Shown one piece after another: positions 25,399-34,356 of a stretch of 64,000 nt of DNA. The position numbers and the translations under genes were made by a program. The stretch's first letter is position 1; each line of letters starts with the position of its first letter. The stretch is from Micromonospora sp. MW-13. Lineage in GTDB: Bacteria > Actinomycetota > Actinomycetes > Mycobacteriales > Micromonosporaceae. The stretch spans positions 62,001-126,000 of the forward strand of contig NZ_QKKX01000035.1 in NCBI RefSeq assembly GCF_003434305.1, in the 5' to 3' direction. Under the pieces are notes generated by a model. That model had not been told where the DNA came from. It ran no database searches and saw only the letters and a program-made list of their open reading frames with translations.

Positions 25399-26361
25399 TC
25401 ACGCCGCCCGCAGCTTCGGCAGCACCTCGGCGCCGAAGGCGTCGATGAAGGCCCGCTGCTCCTGCCCGACGTGGTGCAGGGCGATCTGGTCGAAGCCCAG
25501 CTCCAGGTACTCCTCCAGCCAGCCGACGTGCCGGCCCAGGTCGGCCGAGACGTTGACCGTGGAGGTGACCCTCGCCAGCGGCACCTCGGCGGAGACCGCG
25601 TCGAAGTGCTCGGCCGTCTCCAGGTCCCAGCAGACCGGCGGGGCGAACACGTTGCTGCGCCACTGTTCGTACGCGAGGGCCTCTGCCTCGGCCTGGTCGG
25701 GCGACCAGCTCAGGTGCACCTGGAGGTGCAGCGGCCCCCGGCCGCCCGCGTCCCGGTAGGCGTCGATCATCTGTCGCAGGTGGTCGATGGGCGCGTTGAC
25801 GGTGATCAGGCCGTCGGCCCACTCGGCACACCAGCGGGCGGTGGCCACGCTGACCGCCGCGCCGATCAGCGCCGGCGGCTGCTCGGGCCGGGTCCACAGC
25901 CGCGCCCGGTCGACCGTCACCAGGCCGTCGTGGCTGACCTCCTCGCCGGCCAGCAGTGCCCGGATGACGTCGACGCACTCGCGCAGCCGGACGCTGCGGA
26001 CGTCCTTGCGCGGCCAGCCGTCCCCGGTGATGTGCTCGTTGCTCGCCTCGCCCGTGCCCAGGGCCGCCCAGAACCGGCCCGGGTACATCGCCCCGAGGGT
26101 GCCGATCGCCTGCGCGATGATCGCCGGGTGGTACCGCTGCCCGGGCGCGTTGACCACGCCGAAGGGCAGGCTGGTGGCCTGGAGGGCGGCGCCGAGCCAG
26201 GACCAGGCGAACCCGGACTGGCCCTGCCGGGCGCTCCACGGGGAGAAGTGGTCCGAGGACATGGCGGCGCCGAAGCCGGCCCGCTCGGCGTGGATCACCG
26301 CCTCCAGCAGCTTGGCCGGGTGGATCTGCTCGTGGGACGCGTGGAAGCCGAACGCCGTCAT
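25399..26361 (-). CDS. LLM class flavin-dependent oxidoreductase
   Basis: This 320-residue protein is of the luciferase-like monooxygenase fold. FHASHEQIHPAKLLEAVIHAE at the start, SSDHFSPW, ALGTGEASNEH and DGLITVNAP are typical. ATG 26361 is selected because AGGAGG lies upstream and the homologous N-terminus starts MTAFGFHASHEQ. The beginning resembles the TIGR03885 group, described as non-F420 flavin enzymes, but I cannot tell FMN from F420 use here. The aldehyde dehydrogenase gene lies 38 bp upstream on the same strand. Confidence 0.82.
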   Translation of the reverse strand: MTAFGFHASHEQIHPAKLLEAVIHAERAGFGAAMSSDHFSPWSARQGQSGFAWSWLGAALQATSLPFGVVNAPGQRYHPAIIAQAIGTLGAMYPGRFWAALGTGEASNEHITGDGWPRKDVRSVRLRECVDVIRALLAGEEVSHDGLVTVDRARLWTRPEQPPALIGAAVSVATARWCAEWADGLITVNAPIDHLRQMIDAYRDAGGRGPLHLQVHLSWSPDQAEAEALAYEQWRSNVFAPPVCWDLETAEHFDAVSAEVPLARVTSTVNVSADLGRHVGWLEEYLELGFDQIALHHVGQEQRAFIDAFGAEVLPKLRAA

Positions 26362-26399
26362 GGGCGCACCTCCTACCCATGACGGCGTCCGGCCAATCG

Positions 26400-27812
26400 C
26401 TACTCGGCGTGCGCCCCGGCGCCGGCCGAGGCCTCGCCCCGGCCCACCCAGACGGTCTTGGTGTTGCAGAACTCGCGCATGCCCAGCGCGGACAGCTCCC
26501 GGCCGTACCCGGAGTTCCGCACCCCGCCGAACGGCAGCTCCGGGAACGAGGTGGTCATCCCGTTGACGAAGACGCTGCCGGCGTCCAGGTCGGTGGCGAA
26601 GCGCTCCTGCTCGTCCGGGTCGGTGGTCCAGGCGTTGGAGCCGAGGCCGAAGGCGGTGCCGTTGGCCACCTCGATCGCCTCGGCGTACGAGGAGATCCGG
26701 TACAGCCCGGCAACCGGCCCGAACACCTCCTCGGGCCACATCCGCATCTGCGGGGTCAGGTCGGTGACCACGGTCGGCGGGTAGAACCAGCCGTCCCCGG
26801 CCGGCTTCTCGCCGCCGCACAGCACGGTGGCGCCGTGGTCGACCGCGTCCTGCACCTGGGCGTGGATCTCGTCCCGGCCGCCGGAACTGGCCAGCGGCCC
26901 CACGTCGGTGCCGGCGTCCATCGGGTCGCCGACCCGCAGCGCGGCCATGTTCGCGGCGAACCTCTCGGCGAACGCGTCGAAGACGTCGGTGTGCACGATG
27001 AACCGCTTCGCGGCGATGCAGGACTGGCCGTTGTTCTGGCAGCGGGCGGTGGTGGCGACCTCGGCGGCCCGATCCAGGTCGGCCGAGGGCATCACCACGA
27101 ACGGGTCACTGCCGCCCAGTTCCAGCACGGTCTTCTTCAGCTCCCGGCCGGCGATCTGGGCGATCGAGCGGCCGGCGCGCTCGCTGCCGGTGAGGGTGGC
27201 GGCGCGTACCCTCGGGTCGCTGAGGATCTGGTCCACGGCGTCCGAGCCGACCAGCAGGGTGCTGAACGCGCCGTTCGGGAAACCGGCCCGGCGGAACATG
27301 TCCTCCAGGTACAGGGCGGTCTGCGGCACGTTCGAGGCGTGCTTGAGCAGGCCGGTGTTGCCGGCCATCAGGGCCGGGGCGGCGAACCGCATGACCTGCC
27401 AGAGCGGGAAGTTCCACGGCATCACCGCCAGCACCGGCCCGATCGGCTGGTACCGGACGAAGGCGCGGGTGGCGTTGACGGCGCGGGCGTCGGCCGGCTC
27501 GTCGGCGAGCATCCGCTCGGCGTGCGCGGCGTAGAACCGGCAGGCCGCCGCGCACTTGGTCACCTCGGCCTGCGCGGCGGCGTACGTCTTGCCCATCTCG
27601 GTGGTCATCAGCCGGGCGGTGTCGTCGCGCTCGGCGTCGAGCAGGTCGGCGGCGACGCTCAGCCACCGTCCCCGCTGGGCGACGGTGGTCCGGCGCAGCT
27701 CCCGGAAGGCCAGGTCGGCCCGCTCGATCGCGGCGTCGACCTGCTCGACCGACATCGGGTCGTACGACTTGAGCACCTCGCCGGTGGCGGGGTTGGTGGT
27801 GGCGATGGGCAT
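26400..27812 (-). CDS. gabD: NAD(P)-dependent succinate-semialdehyde dehydrogenase
   Basis: This 470-residue enzyme oxidises succinate semialdehyde to succinate. PWNFPLWQVMRFAAPALMAGN is the classical coenzyme site, VLELGGSDPFVVM holds the general-base Glu, and NNGQSCIAAKRF the catalytic Cys. MWPEEVFGPV and a FGGVRNSGYGRE end match GabD-type enzymes. AGGAG precedes the ATG. It may form a unit with the LLM oxidoreductase behind it. The gabT partner is not in the window. Confidence 0.9.
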   Translation of the reverse strand: MPIATTNPATGEVLKSYDPMSVEQVDAAIERADLAFRELRRTTVAQRGRWLSVAADLLDAERDDTARLMTTEMGKTYAAAQAEVTKCAAACRFYAAHAERMLADEPADARAVNATRAFVRYQPIGPVLAVMPWNFPLWQVMRFAAPALMAGNTGLLKHASNVPQTALYLEDMFRRAGFPNGAFSTLLVGSDAVDQILSDPRVRAATLTGSERAGRSIAQIAGRELKKTVLELGGSDPFVVMPSADLDRAAEVATTARCQNNGQSCIAAKRFIVHTDVFDAFAERFAANMAALRVGDPMDAGTDVGPLASSGGRDEIHAQVQDAVDHGATVLCGGEKPAGDGWFYPPTVVTDLTPQMRMWPEEVFGPVAGLYRISSYAEAIEVANGTAFGLGSNAWTTDPDEQERFATDLDAGSVFVNGMTTSFPELPFGGVRNSGYGRELSALGMREFCNTKTVWVGRGEASAGAGAHAE

Positions 27813-27824
27813 CTCGTACTCCTG

Positions 27825-28088
27825 TCACTCGAACAGCGAGTGCCGCGCGCCCGGCTGCTCCCGGCGGCGCGCGGCACGGCGGCGCTGGATGACGAAAAGG
27901 TCGACCACGGCGACGGCGGCGAAGACCGCGCAGACCACGCCCAACCACACCACGCCGGCCCAGAACGCCAGCACGGCGAAGACCGCCATGGTCACCAGCC
28001 CGAAGCCGGCGAGCACGAGGCGCAGGTTGAGCGCGCTGTACGCGTGGCCCACCGTCCCGCGGGCACGTCGGGGCTGCGATCTCGTCAT
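27825..28088 (-). CDS. Small two-helix membrane protein
   Basis: This 87-residue protein has an Arg-rich N-terminus, two membrane helices (LVLAGFGLVTMAVFAVLAFWAGVVWL and VVCAVFAAVAVVDLFVI) and an Arg-rich cytoplasmic tail. It resembles small actinobacterial hypothetical proteins often found near metabolic genes. It ends 13 bp before the GabD start and may lead that operon. No function can be assigned. Confidence 0.65.
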   Translation of the reverse strand: MTRSQPRRARGTVGHAYSALNLRLVLAGFGLVTMAVFAVLAFWAGVVWLGVVCAVFAAVAVVDLFVIQRRRAARRREQPGARHSLFE

Positions 28089-28150
28089 CCCTGCGGGCTA
28101 CCCCCGATCGGCCCGGTTAACCGACCCGGCCGCGCCAAGATCATCATGAG

Positions 28151-28200
28151 GTGCGGGATGTTGTGGTGTCGGAGCGCCGAAAAGCCGCAACATCCCGCAC
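28151..28200. repeat. 13-bp perfect inverted repeat in a divergent promoter region
   Basis: GTGCGGGATGTTG at 28151-28163 is exactly mirrored at 28188-28200, with a 24-nt spacer whose ends can extend the pairing with two wobbles. It lies between divergent genes, so it is not a normal terminator. It may be an operator, a regulatory RNA, or a REP-type element. Confidence 0.55.
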
Positions 28201-28357
28201 AGCGCGGGGCACCAACCCGGCGCGGGGGCCGGCCACCCGGCCCGGCTGGTCCCACCCTTCGGGCAGCCCGGTGGGCCGTGACACACCTGTCGTGGGGTGC
28301 GTTACACCGGCCCGCCGAAACGGTGCCGTGGCCGGGCCGGCCCGGGAGGATGGGGGC

Positions 28358-29047
28358 ATGACCACGACCCACGCGGCGCCCGTGACCGCCACGACCCACG
28401 GGCCGGTGACCGCCGCGGCCGACGGGGCGCCGGTGACCGCCGCGATCCACGGGGCGCCGGTGACCGTCGCCATCGCCCGGCGCGCCGATCCCGCGCGCAG
28501 CCACGAGATGGTCGCGTGGATGCGGGCGGGCACCGGGCTGGCCGAGAGCTTCCCGGGTTTTCTCGGCGCCGGCTGGGTGCGCAACGCCCCGGGCTCGCCG
28601 GAGTGGCACATGCTCTACCGCTTCGCCGACGCCGAGACGCTGCGCCGCTGGGAGGAGTCGCCGCAACGGCACTGGTGGCTGACCTCGGCCCAGGGCATCG
28701 TCGAGCACACCCGCACCGAACGGCGGACCGGGATCGAGGGCTGGTTCGACCCGCCGGTCGAGCACGCCGTGGAGGTGGCCACGCCGGTGGGCGCCGAGCC
28801 GGTCGCGCCGGCGGCGCCGCCCCGGTGGAAGCAGGCGGTGACGATCTGGCTCGCGTTCTTTCCGCTGAGCCTGACCGCGACCCTGCTCACCGGCCGGTTC
28901 GCACCGGACGTCCCGGTGGCCGTCCGCACCCTGGCCATGACGCTGTGCCTGACCCCGCTGATGACCTACCTGGTGCTGCCCCGGATCACCCGGGCCCTGC
29001 ACTGGTGGCTGCACGGCCAGCCCGCCCCGTGGCGCACGCCCCACTGA
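28358..29047 (+). CDS. ABM-domain membrane protein with N-terminal repeats
   Basis: This 229-residue protein joins an antibiotic-biosynthesis-monooxygenase-like domain (about 38-140; VAIARRADP, FPGFLGAGWV, HMLYRFADAETLRRW) to two C-terminal membrane helices from about 160. That fusion is known in actinobacteria. The first 37 residues are four near-identical copies of a 27-nt unit (see the repeat entry). GGGAGGA lies 7 bp before the ATG. Function is unknown; ABM folds include heme-degrading and polyketide-oxidising enzymes. Confidence 0.75.
   Translation: MTTTHAAPVTATTHGPVTAAADGAPVTAAIHGAPVTVAIARRADPARSHEMVAWMRAGTGLAESFPGFLGAGWVRNAPGSPEWHMLYRFADAETLRRWEESPQRHWWLTSAQGIVEHTRTERRTGIEGWFDPPVEHAVEVATPVGAEPVAPAAPPRWKQAVTIWLAFFPLSLTATLLTGRFAPDVPVAVRTLAMTLCLTPLMTYLVLPRITRALHWWLHGQPAPWRTPH
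28364..28468 (+). repeat. 27-nt in-frame tandem repeat, four copies
   Basis: Copies are at 28364-28390, 28391-28414 (a 3-nt deletion), 28415-28441 and 28442-28468. Each encodes about (T/A)-x-H-G-A-P-V-T-A and duplicates the first beta-strand of the ABM domain. Because it stays in frame, the protein length can change with copy number. Confidence 0.85.
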
Positions 29048-29174
29048 GCCCCTTTACCACGGACAGCACCACGACGGGACAGACTGCCGGAAATCCGACA
29101 GCAGGCCACCCCCCGACCCGGTGGCCCGCATAGGGTTACCGCGCTGTCGCACTCTGCCGCCGGACTGGGGAAGC

Positions 29175-30023
29175 ATGCCTCGACGCTGGGTCGCCGCCGT
29201 CGCCTGCCTGGCGGCCCTGGTCGCGCTCGCCTGCGAGGACGGGGGCAACGCCCAGCCCCGACCCTCGGGCGGGTCGCCCGCGCCCGGCACGCCGGCCGCC
29301 ATGGCCGCGCTGGGCGACTCGATCAGCGCCGGCTTCGGCTCCTGCCTGATGCTCAGCTCGTGCGAGCGGAACTCCTGGTCGACGGGGGACGGGCTGCGGG
29401 TGGACAGCCACTACCAGCGGCTGGTCGACCGGAACCCGAAGCTGCGCGGGAAGGCGTACAACCACGCCAAGCCGGGCGCGCGGGCCGCGGCGCTGGCCGG
29501 GCAGGCCGAGGCGGCGGTACGCGACCGCGCCGACTACGTCACGGTGCTGATCGGCGCGAACGACGTGTGCCGCGACGACGTCGACGCGATGACCCCGGTG
29601 GCCACCTTCCGCAGCGAGCTGGACCGGGGCCTGCGGGTGCTGCGCAAGGGCCGCCCGAAGGCGCGGGTGCTGGTGGTCAGCATCCCCGACCTGTACCGGC
29701 TGTGGGAGGTCGGGCACACCGACTCCCGGGCGCTGCGGGCCTGGCGGCACGGCATCTGCCCGGCGCTGTTGGCCGACGCCACCTCGACCGCGCCGGCCGA
29801 CGTGGCCCGCCGGGCCCGGGTGCGGGACCGGATCGACGCGTACAACGCGCAGTTGAAGGCCGCCTGCCGGGCGTACGGCTCGCGGTGCCGGTACGACGGC
29901 GGGGCGGTGCACCGGGTGCGCTTCACCCTCGACCTGGTGAACGCGCTGGACTGGTTCCACCCCAACGTCGCCGGGCAGGGCCGGCTGGCCGACGCGACCT
30001 GGCGGGCCGCCGGCTTCGACTGA
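29175..30023 (+). CDS. SGNH/GDSL-type hydrolase lipoprotein
   Basis: This 282-residue protein begins at ATG 29175, in front of a lipobox-like LVALAC (Cys near residue 21), so it is probably a secreted lipoprotein. ALGDSISAG is block I with the nucleophilic Ser, GAND is block III, and DWFHPN near the end supplies the catalytic Asp and His. This layout matches esterases/lipases acting on surface lipids or acylated sugars. Its 3' end is repeated as a 27-nt triplet unit. Confidence 0.85.
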   Translation: MPRRWVAAVACLAALVALACEDGGNAQPRPSGGSPAPGTPAAMAALGDSISAGFGSCLMLSSCERNSWSTGDGLRVDSHYQRLVDRNPKLRGKAYNHAKPGARAAALAGQAEAAVRDRADYVTVLIGANDVCRDDVDAMTPVATFRSELDRGLRVLRKGRPKARVLVVSIPDLYRLWEVGHTDSRALRAWRHGICPALLADATSTAPADVARRARVRDRIDAYNAQLKAACRAYGSRCRYDGGAVHRVRFTLDLVNALDWFHPNVAGQGRLADATWRAAGFD

Positions 30024-30081
30024 CCCCGGCGGGCCGCAGGCTCCGATCGACCCCGGCGGGCCGCCGCCTCCGACCGGCCCC
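30001..30081 (+). repeat. 27-nt tandem triplication spanning the 3' end of the GDSL gene
   Basis: Three units at 30001-30027, 30028-30054 and 30055-30081 share a 27-nt pattern beginning GGCGGGCCGC. The first contains the last codons and stop of the GDSL gene; the others are untranslated copies of that end. This indicates a recent slippage or duplication at the gene's 3' end. Confidence 0.8.
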
Positions 30082-30092
30082 GACCCCGGCGC

Positions 30093-30854
30093 TCAGCCGG
30101 CGGGGTCGGCCGGGCCCGTACTGCGGTAGAGCTGCCGGGACCGCTCGGCGAGGTCCTTGGTGGCCGACGAGTTGGCCCAGGTGCCGAGGATGATCGCCGC
30201 GCCCGGGATCACCTTGGCGAAGACCCGCTTCGCCGCCCGCACCCCGGCCATCTGGGCCAGCCGCACGCCCAGCCGGATCATCACCTTGCCGAGCGCGGTC
30301 TGTCCCCCGGAGCCGAACAGCGCCCCGGCCCGCTCCCGCCCGGCGGCCACGCCCAGCGCCAGCCGGGCGGTCCCGGCCACCTTGTGCACCCGCTGGAGCA
30401 CCAGCAGGTCGGTGGCCCGGTCGGGGTGGGTCGGATCGACCCCGTGGGCCGCCGCGATGTGCAGCACCATCCGGGCCTGCGTCCAGGCCAGCACCCCGAC
30501 GTCGAGCACCGCCCCGGGCAACCCTGCCACGCCCGAGACCGCGCCGGAGAGCCGGGCCCGGGTGACGAACTTGCGGACCGCCTGCTCGACCAGTTCCTCC
30601 GCCGGCACGCCCGGCCGCTCCGCCCGCGCCCGGGCCGCCCACTGGGCCGCCTCGGGTCCGAGCCGGCGCACCGCCTCCAGGGCGAGGTGCTCCGGCGCGT
30701 ACTGCGGGTCCTCCCGCATCCGGTCCCAGAGCCGGGCCGGCGGCGCCTCCGGGGCGTCCTGGGCGGCGGCCGGGGCCACCGCCGGCGGACGCGGCGCGGC
30801 CGGCTCGGGGACGGGGAGGCTGGGCTGGCCGTCGACGGGGGCGGAGTCGGTCAC
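30093..30854 (-). CDS. EcsC family protein
   Basis: This 253-residue protein has a Pro/Ala-rich N-terminus (about 1-45), then a soluble helical part (EELVEQAVRKFVTRARLSGAVSGVAGLPGAVLDVG). Gly/Ala-rich helices and a late VIPGAAIILGTWANSSATKDLAERSRQLY motif match EcsC-family proteins. The family is named after a gene next to a Bacillus ABC transporter, but its function remains unclear. GTG 30854 is the start. It is 47 bp downstream (reverse strand) of a small basic protein gene. Confidence 0.72.
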   Translation of the reverse strand: MTDSAPVDGQPSLPVPEPAAPRPPAVAPAAAQDAPEAPPARLWDRMREDPQYAPEHLALEAVRRLGPEAAQWAARARAERPGVPAEELVEQAVRKFVTRARLSGAVSGVAGLPGAVLDVGVLAWTQARMVLHIAAAHGVDPTHPDRATDLLVLQRVHKVAGTARLALGVAAGRERAGALFGSGGQTALGKVMIRLGVRLAQMAGVRAAKRVFAKVIPGAAIILGTWANSSATKDLAERSRQLYRSTGPADPAG

Positions 30855-30901
30855 GGAGGCTCCCGGGGATCGGTGACGTGCGGGTACGACGGCGCCGGCG
30901 C

Positions 30902-31048
30902 TCAGCGCCGGGTGGACAGGCGGGAGGCCAACTGCTTCAGCTTGCGCTGGGTCTCCGGCTTCGCCAACTCGCGGCGACCCCGGTCGACGATCTGCTGTCC
31001 CTTCGGGGACCGGAGGAACCGGCTGATCCGCTGCACCAGTGCTGACAT
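30902..31048 (-). CDS. Small basic protein (48 aa)
   Basis: ATG 31048 gives 48 residues, MSALVQRISRFLRSPKGQQ...RRELAKPETQRKLKQLASRLSTRR, highly basic and probably helical. An AGGAGGACGAC site lies just upstream. Similar short basic proteins occur in many actinomycetes. Function is unknown; nucleic-acid binding is conceivable. Confidence 0.6.
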   Translation of the reverse strand: MSALVQRISRFLRSPKGQQIVDRGRRELAKPETQRKLKQLASRLSTRR

Positions 31049-31155
31049 GTCGTCCTCCTGTCGGTTACCTCCATCATGTGTACCCCGTCGGGGCAACCGC
31101 CACGCGTCCACTGTGGTCCTTCCGGGGCGCGCCCCGGCCCGCCCGCGGCCGGGGG

Positions 31156-32130
31156 TCACTTCCCGGCGGCCAGGTGGGCGTCGACCACCTCGGCCGCCCG
31201 CCACTCGTGCTGGGCGTACAGGTCCGGGTACGCCGAGATCTGCACGGCCTGGGCCGCCACGGTCAGCGGCAGGTCCCGCCAACCCGGGACCTGCTGGAGC
31301 GCGGTGAGGAACTGCCGGGTGGCGAACGCCGGGTCCATGAGCTGGCCCACCTCGCCCCAGCCGCTGCTGGCCCGCTGCTGGAACAGTCCGACCGAGTCGT
31401 GGTCCCAGCCGATCCCCTGGTGCGGGTACTCCTGCGACTCGGGCAGCACGCCGCTGGCCACGTTGTAGAGGTTGCTCTCCTGCATCGCTGTCGCCACGGC
31501 GATGACCAGCCCCCTGCGGGGCACCCCCATCGCCCGGCCGGTCCGCACGATCACCTTCGCGTTGGCCATCTGCGCCTTGGTCAGCCCGGCGACCGGGGCG
31601 GGGTCGGCCGGTCGTACGGGCCGCTTGCGGGGGGCGGGCGCGCGGGTGGTGTCCGGATCGGCGGTGCTGGCGGACGGGGCCGGGGCGGAGGGGCTGACGG
31701 ACGCGGACGGGGTCGACATCCGGTCCAGCGACCGGGAGGCCGCGTCGGCGGCGGCCCGCCGCTCCAGGTCGGCACCGGCGATGGCCGCCGCGCGGTCGGC
31801 GGTGTCCGCCGTCCCCTGGCGGGCCTGGGCGAGGGCGGCCAGGCCGAGGCAGCAGGTCACGCCGGCGGCCAGGGCCACCGCGGCCCGCCCGGGCCGACGC
31901 GCCAGGCCGCCCGGGGCGGCGGGACCGGACGCGGAGCGGCCGGGGGCGAGCAGGTTACGCCACCGCCCGGAGCGGGTAGTCACAGCAGCAGCGGAGGGAA
32001 TCCGGTGGGGCTCGGGGCGTGCGCCGCCGGTAGTGGGGGTGGCCGGCCGTTCGGACGAGGGGGTAACGTCCGAACGGCCAGCCATCGTGTCCGGGCCTTG
32101 CTGGTCGTCGAGGGTGCCGTCGTCACGCAT
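31156..32130 (-). CDS. Secreted/anchored lysozyme-like protein
   Basis: This 324-residue protein has a 70-residue disordered N-terminus, one membrane helix (AAVALAAGVTCCLGLAALAQA), an Ala/Ser/Pro-rich spacer and a C-terminal lysozyme-like domain from about 185. AMQESNLYN has the catalytic-Glu position, GLFQQRASSGWG is typical, and the fold ends in a repeated aromatic segment YAQHEWRA. It should be anchored with the hydrolase outside and act on peptidoglycan. Confidence 0.7.
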   Translation of the reverse strand: MRDDGTLDDQQGPDTMAGRSDVTPSSERPATPTTGGARPEPHRIPSAAAVTTRSGRWRNLLAPGRSASGPAAPGGLARRPGRAAVALAAGVTCCLGLAALAQARQGTADTADRAAAIAGADLERRAAADAASRSLDRMSTPSASVSPSAPAPSASTADPDTTRAPAPRKRPVRPADPAPVAGLTKAQMANAKVIVRTGRAMGVPRRGLVIAVATAMQESNLYNVASGVLPESQEYPHQGIGWDHDSVGLFQQRASSGWGEVGQLMDPAFATRQFLTALQQVPGWRDLPLTVAAQAVQISAYPDLYAQHEWRAAEVVDAHLAAGK

Positions 32131-32541
32131 CCGATGAGACTAGGCGGATCAAATCCGGATAACCCAGGGCCATTGGGTGGCCATCGCCACACTTCCGCCC
32201 CGCCCCGCCGGGCACCCCGACACCCGCCGGGCCGCACCGGCACGAGCCGGGCGGACCGGACGAACCTCCGGGCCCGGCGGAGGCGCGCCGAGCCGGGCAG
32301 CTAACGCCCACGGAGGCCGGGGAGGTCGGCCCCTCCCCCGTTCGGCCAATACCTGATCCACGATCCGGCCACCGGCGGGCCGGACGACGCCGCGGGCCGG
32401 GGTGTTCACCCAATTGTGATCATGAACCGTCCGGCGGACCGTCCGAGGCAGGAATGCACGAGGATGGCGGGTACGTTCCCCGAACCGGGAGCCGTGCGCG
32501 ACGCGGCGCCCCGTTGGCACATTCCAGGGAGGTCCGCACCG
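32131..32541. other. 411-bp divergent spacer, lysozyme-like gene / PAC2 gene
   Basis: No gene is needed here. An in-frame ATG at 32416 would extend PAC2 by 42 residues, but those look non-conserved and lack a ribosome site. A weak inverted repeat, GTTCA (32404-32408) with TGAAC (32423-32427), could be a regulator site. Nothing else stands out. Confidence 0.45.
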
Positions 32542-33462
32542 GTGCTCGACCCACACGAGCTCTACGAGCTCTCCGACGAGCTGCCCGACCTCGGGCAGCC
32601 GGTCCTCATCCAGGCCCTCACCGGCTTCGTCGACGCCGGAAGCGCCACCCGGCTGGCCAGGGAGCAGTTGCTCACCTCCCTCGACGCGCGCCCGATCGCC
32701 CGCTTCGACGTCGACCAGCTCTACGACTACCGGTCCCGTCGCCCACCGATGACCTTCGTCGAGGACCACTGGGAGGAGTACGAGGCACCCCGGCTGGAGG
32801 TGCACCTGCTGCGCGACGACGACGAGACACCCTTCCTGCTGCTCACCGGCCCCGAGCCGGACCTCCAGTGGGAGCGGTTCGTGGCCGCCGTCGGCGGGCT
32901 GTCGGCCCGGCTCGACGTCCGGCTCACCGTCGGGCTCAACTCGATCCCGATGGCGGTGCCGCACACCCGGCCGACCGGGGTGACCGCGCACGCCACGCGG
33001 CGCGAGCTGATCTCCGGGTACGAGCCGTGGCTGCAACGCGTCCAGGTCCCCGGCGGCGTCGGGCACCTGCTGGAGTTCCGCCTCGGCGAACAGGGCCGCG
33101 ACGCGCTCGGCTTCGCCGCGCACGTGCCGCACTACGTCGCCCAGGCCGAGTACCCGGCCGCCGCCGAGGTGCTGCTCGCCTCGGTGTCCCGCAGCACCGG
33201 GCTGCTGCTGCCCCGCGACGGGCTGCGCTCGGCCGCCGAGGTGGTCCGGGTCGAGATCGACCGGCAGGTCGCGCAGACCGAGGACGCCGCCGCCCTGGTG
33301 GCGGCGCTGGAGGAGCAGTACGACGCGTTCGCCCGGGGGCGGGGCGAGAAGAACCTGCTGGCCGCCGAGGCCGGCCCGCTGCCGACCGCCGACGAACTGG
33401 GCGCCGAGCTGGAACGCTTCCTGGCCGAGCAGGGCCGACCGGGCGACACCCCGGGGAGCTGA
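32542..33462 (+). CDS. PAC2 family protein
   Basis: This 306-residue protein starts at GTG 32542 (LDPHELYEL), with GGGAGG about 9 bp before it. The PAC2 features are QALTGFVDAGSATRLAREQLL, PRLEVHLLRD-type and GLNSIPMAVPHTRP. Actinobacterial PAC2 proteins are homologues of proteasome assembly chaperone 2, and the archaeal relatives chaperone assembly. It is followed at 37 bp by exonuclease III and is probably co-transcribed. Confidence 0.85.
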   Translation: MLDPHELYELSDELPDLGQPVLIQALTGFVDAGSATRLAREQLLTSLDARPIARFDVDQLYDYRSRRPPMTFVEDHWEEYEAPRLEVHLLRDDDETPFLLLTGPEPDLQWERFVAAVGGLSARLDVRLTVGLNSIPMAVPHTRPTGVTAHATRRELISGYEPWLQRVQVPGGVGHLLEFRLGEQGRDALGFAAHVPHYVAQAEYPAAAEVLLASVSRSTGLLLPRDGLRSAAEVVRVEIDRQVAQTEDAAALVAALEEQYDAFARGRGEKNLLAAEAGPLPTADELGAELERFLAEQGRPGDTPGS

Positions 33463-33499
33463 CCCGGCGGCCGGGGCGGGGATGCGGCAGGCTGGGGGC

Positions 33500-34297
33500 A
33501 TGCGCCTGGCGACCTGGAACGTGAACTCGGTGAAGGCCCGCCTGCCCCGGCTGCTGGACTGGCTGGCCACCACCGGCCCCGACGTGGTCTGCCTCCAGGA
33601 GACCAAGTGCCCCGACGGGGCGTTCCCGGTGGCCGAGGTCGGCGAGCTGGGCTACACGGTGGCCAGCCACAGCGACGGCCGGTGGAACGGGGTGGCGATC
33701 CTGTCCCGCGTCGGCCTGGCCGACGTGACGGTCGGCTTCCCCGGCGAGCCGGGCTTCCCCGAGCCGGAGGCCCGGGCCATCTCGGCCACCTGCGACGGGC
33801 TGCGGGTCTGGTCCGTGTACGTGCCCAACGGCCGGACCGTCGACGACCCGCACTACGCGTACAAGCTGGCCTGGTTCGCGGCGCTGCGCGACGCGCTGGA
33901 GCCGGAGCTGACCGGCGGGCCGGCGGTGGCGGTCTGCGGCGACTTCAACGTCGCCCCGACCGACGCCGACGTCTGGGACCCTGCCCTGTTCGCCACCTCC
34001 ACCCACGTCACCCCGGCCGAGCGGGCCGCCCTGGCGGCGCTGCGCGACCTGGGGCTGCACGACGTGGTGCCCACCCCGATGAAGGGACCGCACCCCTACA
34101 CCTACTGGGACTACCGGGCCGGGATGTTCCACCAGAACAAGGGCATGCGGATCGACCTGGTGTACGCGTCCGCGCCGTTCGCCCGGGCGGTCCGCGCCGC
34201 GTACGTCGACCGGGAGGCCCGCAAGGGCAAGGGGCCCTCGGACCACGCCCCGATCGTGGTGGACGCCGACCTGGTTCCGGCCGTCGAGACGTTCTGA
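33500..34297 (+). CDS. xth: Exodeoxyribonuclease III
   Basis: This 265-residue enzyme starts MRLATWNVNSVKARL, the ExoIII opening, with CLQETKCPD (metal-binding Glu), GDFNVAPTDADVW, and GMRIDLVYAS and SDHAPIVVD at the end with the catalytic His. It cleaves AP sites and degrades duplex DNA from 3' ends in base-excision repair. Length and order match family Xth. Confidence 0.93.
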   Translation: MRLATWNVNSVKARLPRLLDWLATTGPDVVCLQETKCPDGAFPVAEVGELGYTVASHSDGRWNGVAILSRVGLADVTVGFPGEPGFPEPEARAISATCDGLRVWSVYVPNGRTVDDPHYAYKLAWFAALRDALEPELTGGPAVAVCGDFNVAPTDADVWDPALFATSTHVTPAERAALAALRDLGLHDVVPTPMKGPHPYTYWDYRAGMFHQNKGMRIDLVYASAPFARAVRAAYVDREARKGKGPSDHAPIVVDADLVPAVETF

Positions 34298-34356
34298 CCC
34301 ACCCGCCCGGCCGCGCCGGCCGGTCCCCGGGACTGCCGGCTGGTTAGGGTGGAGCC

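Noticed and set aside
32416..32541. Longer PAC2 start at 32416
   Set aside because: The extra 42 residues look non-conserved and have no ribosome site; GTG 32542 has GGGAGG.
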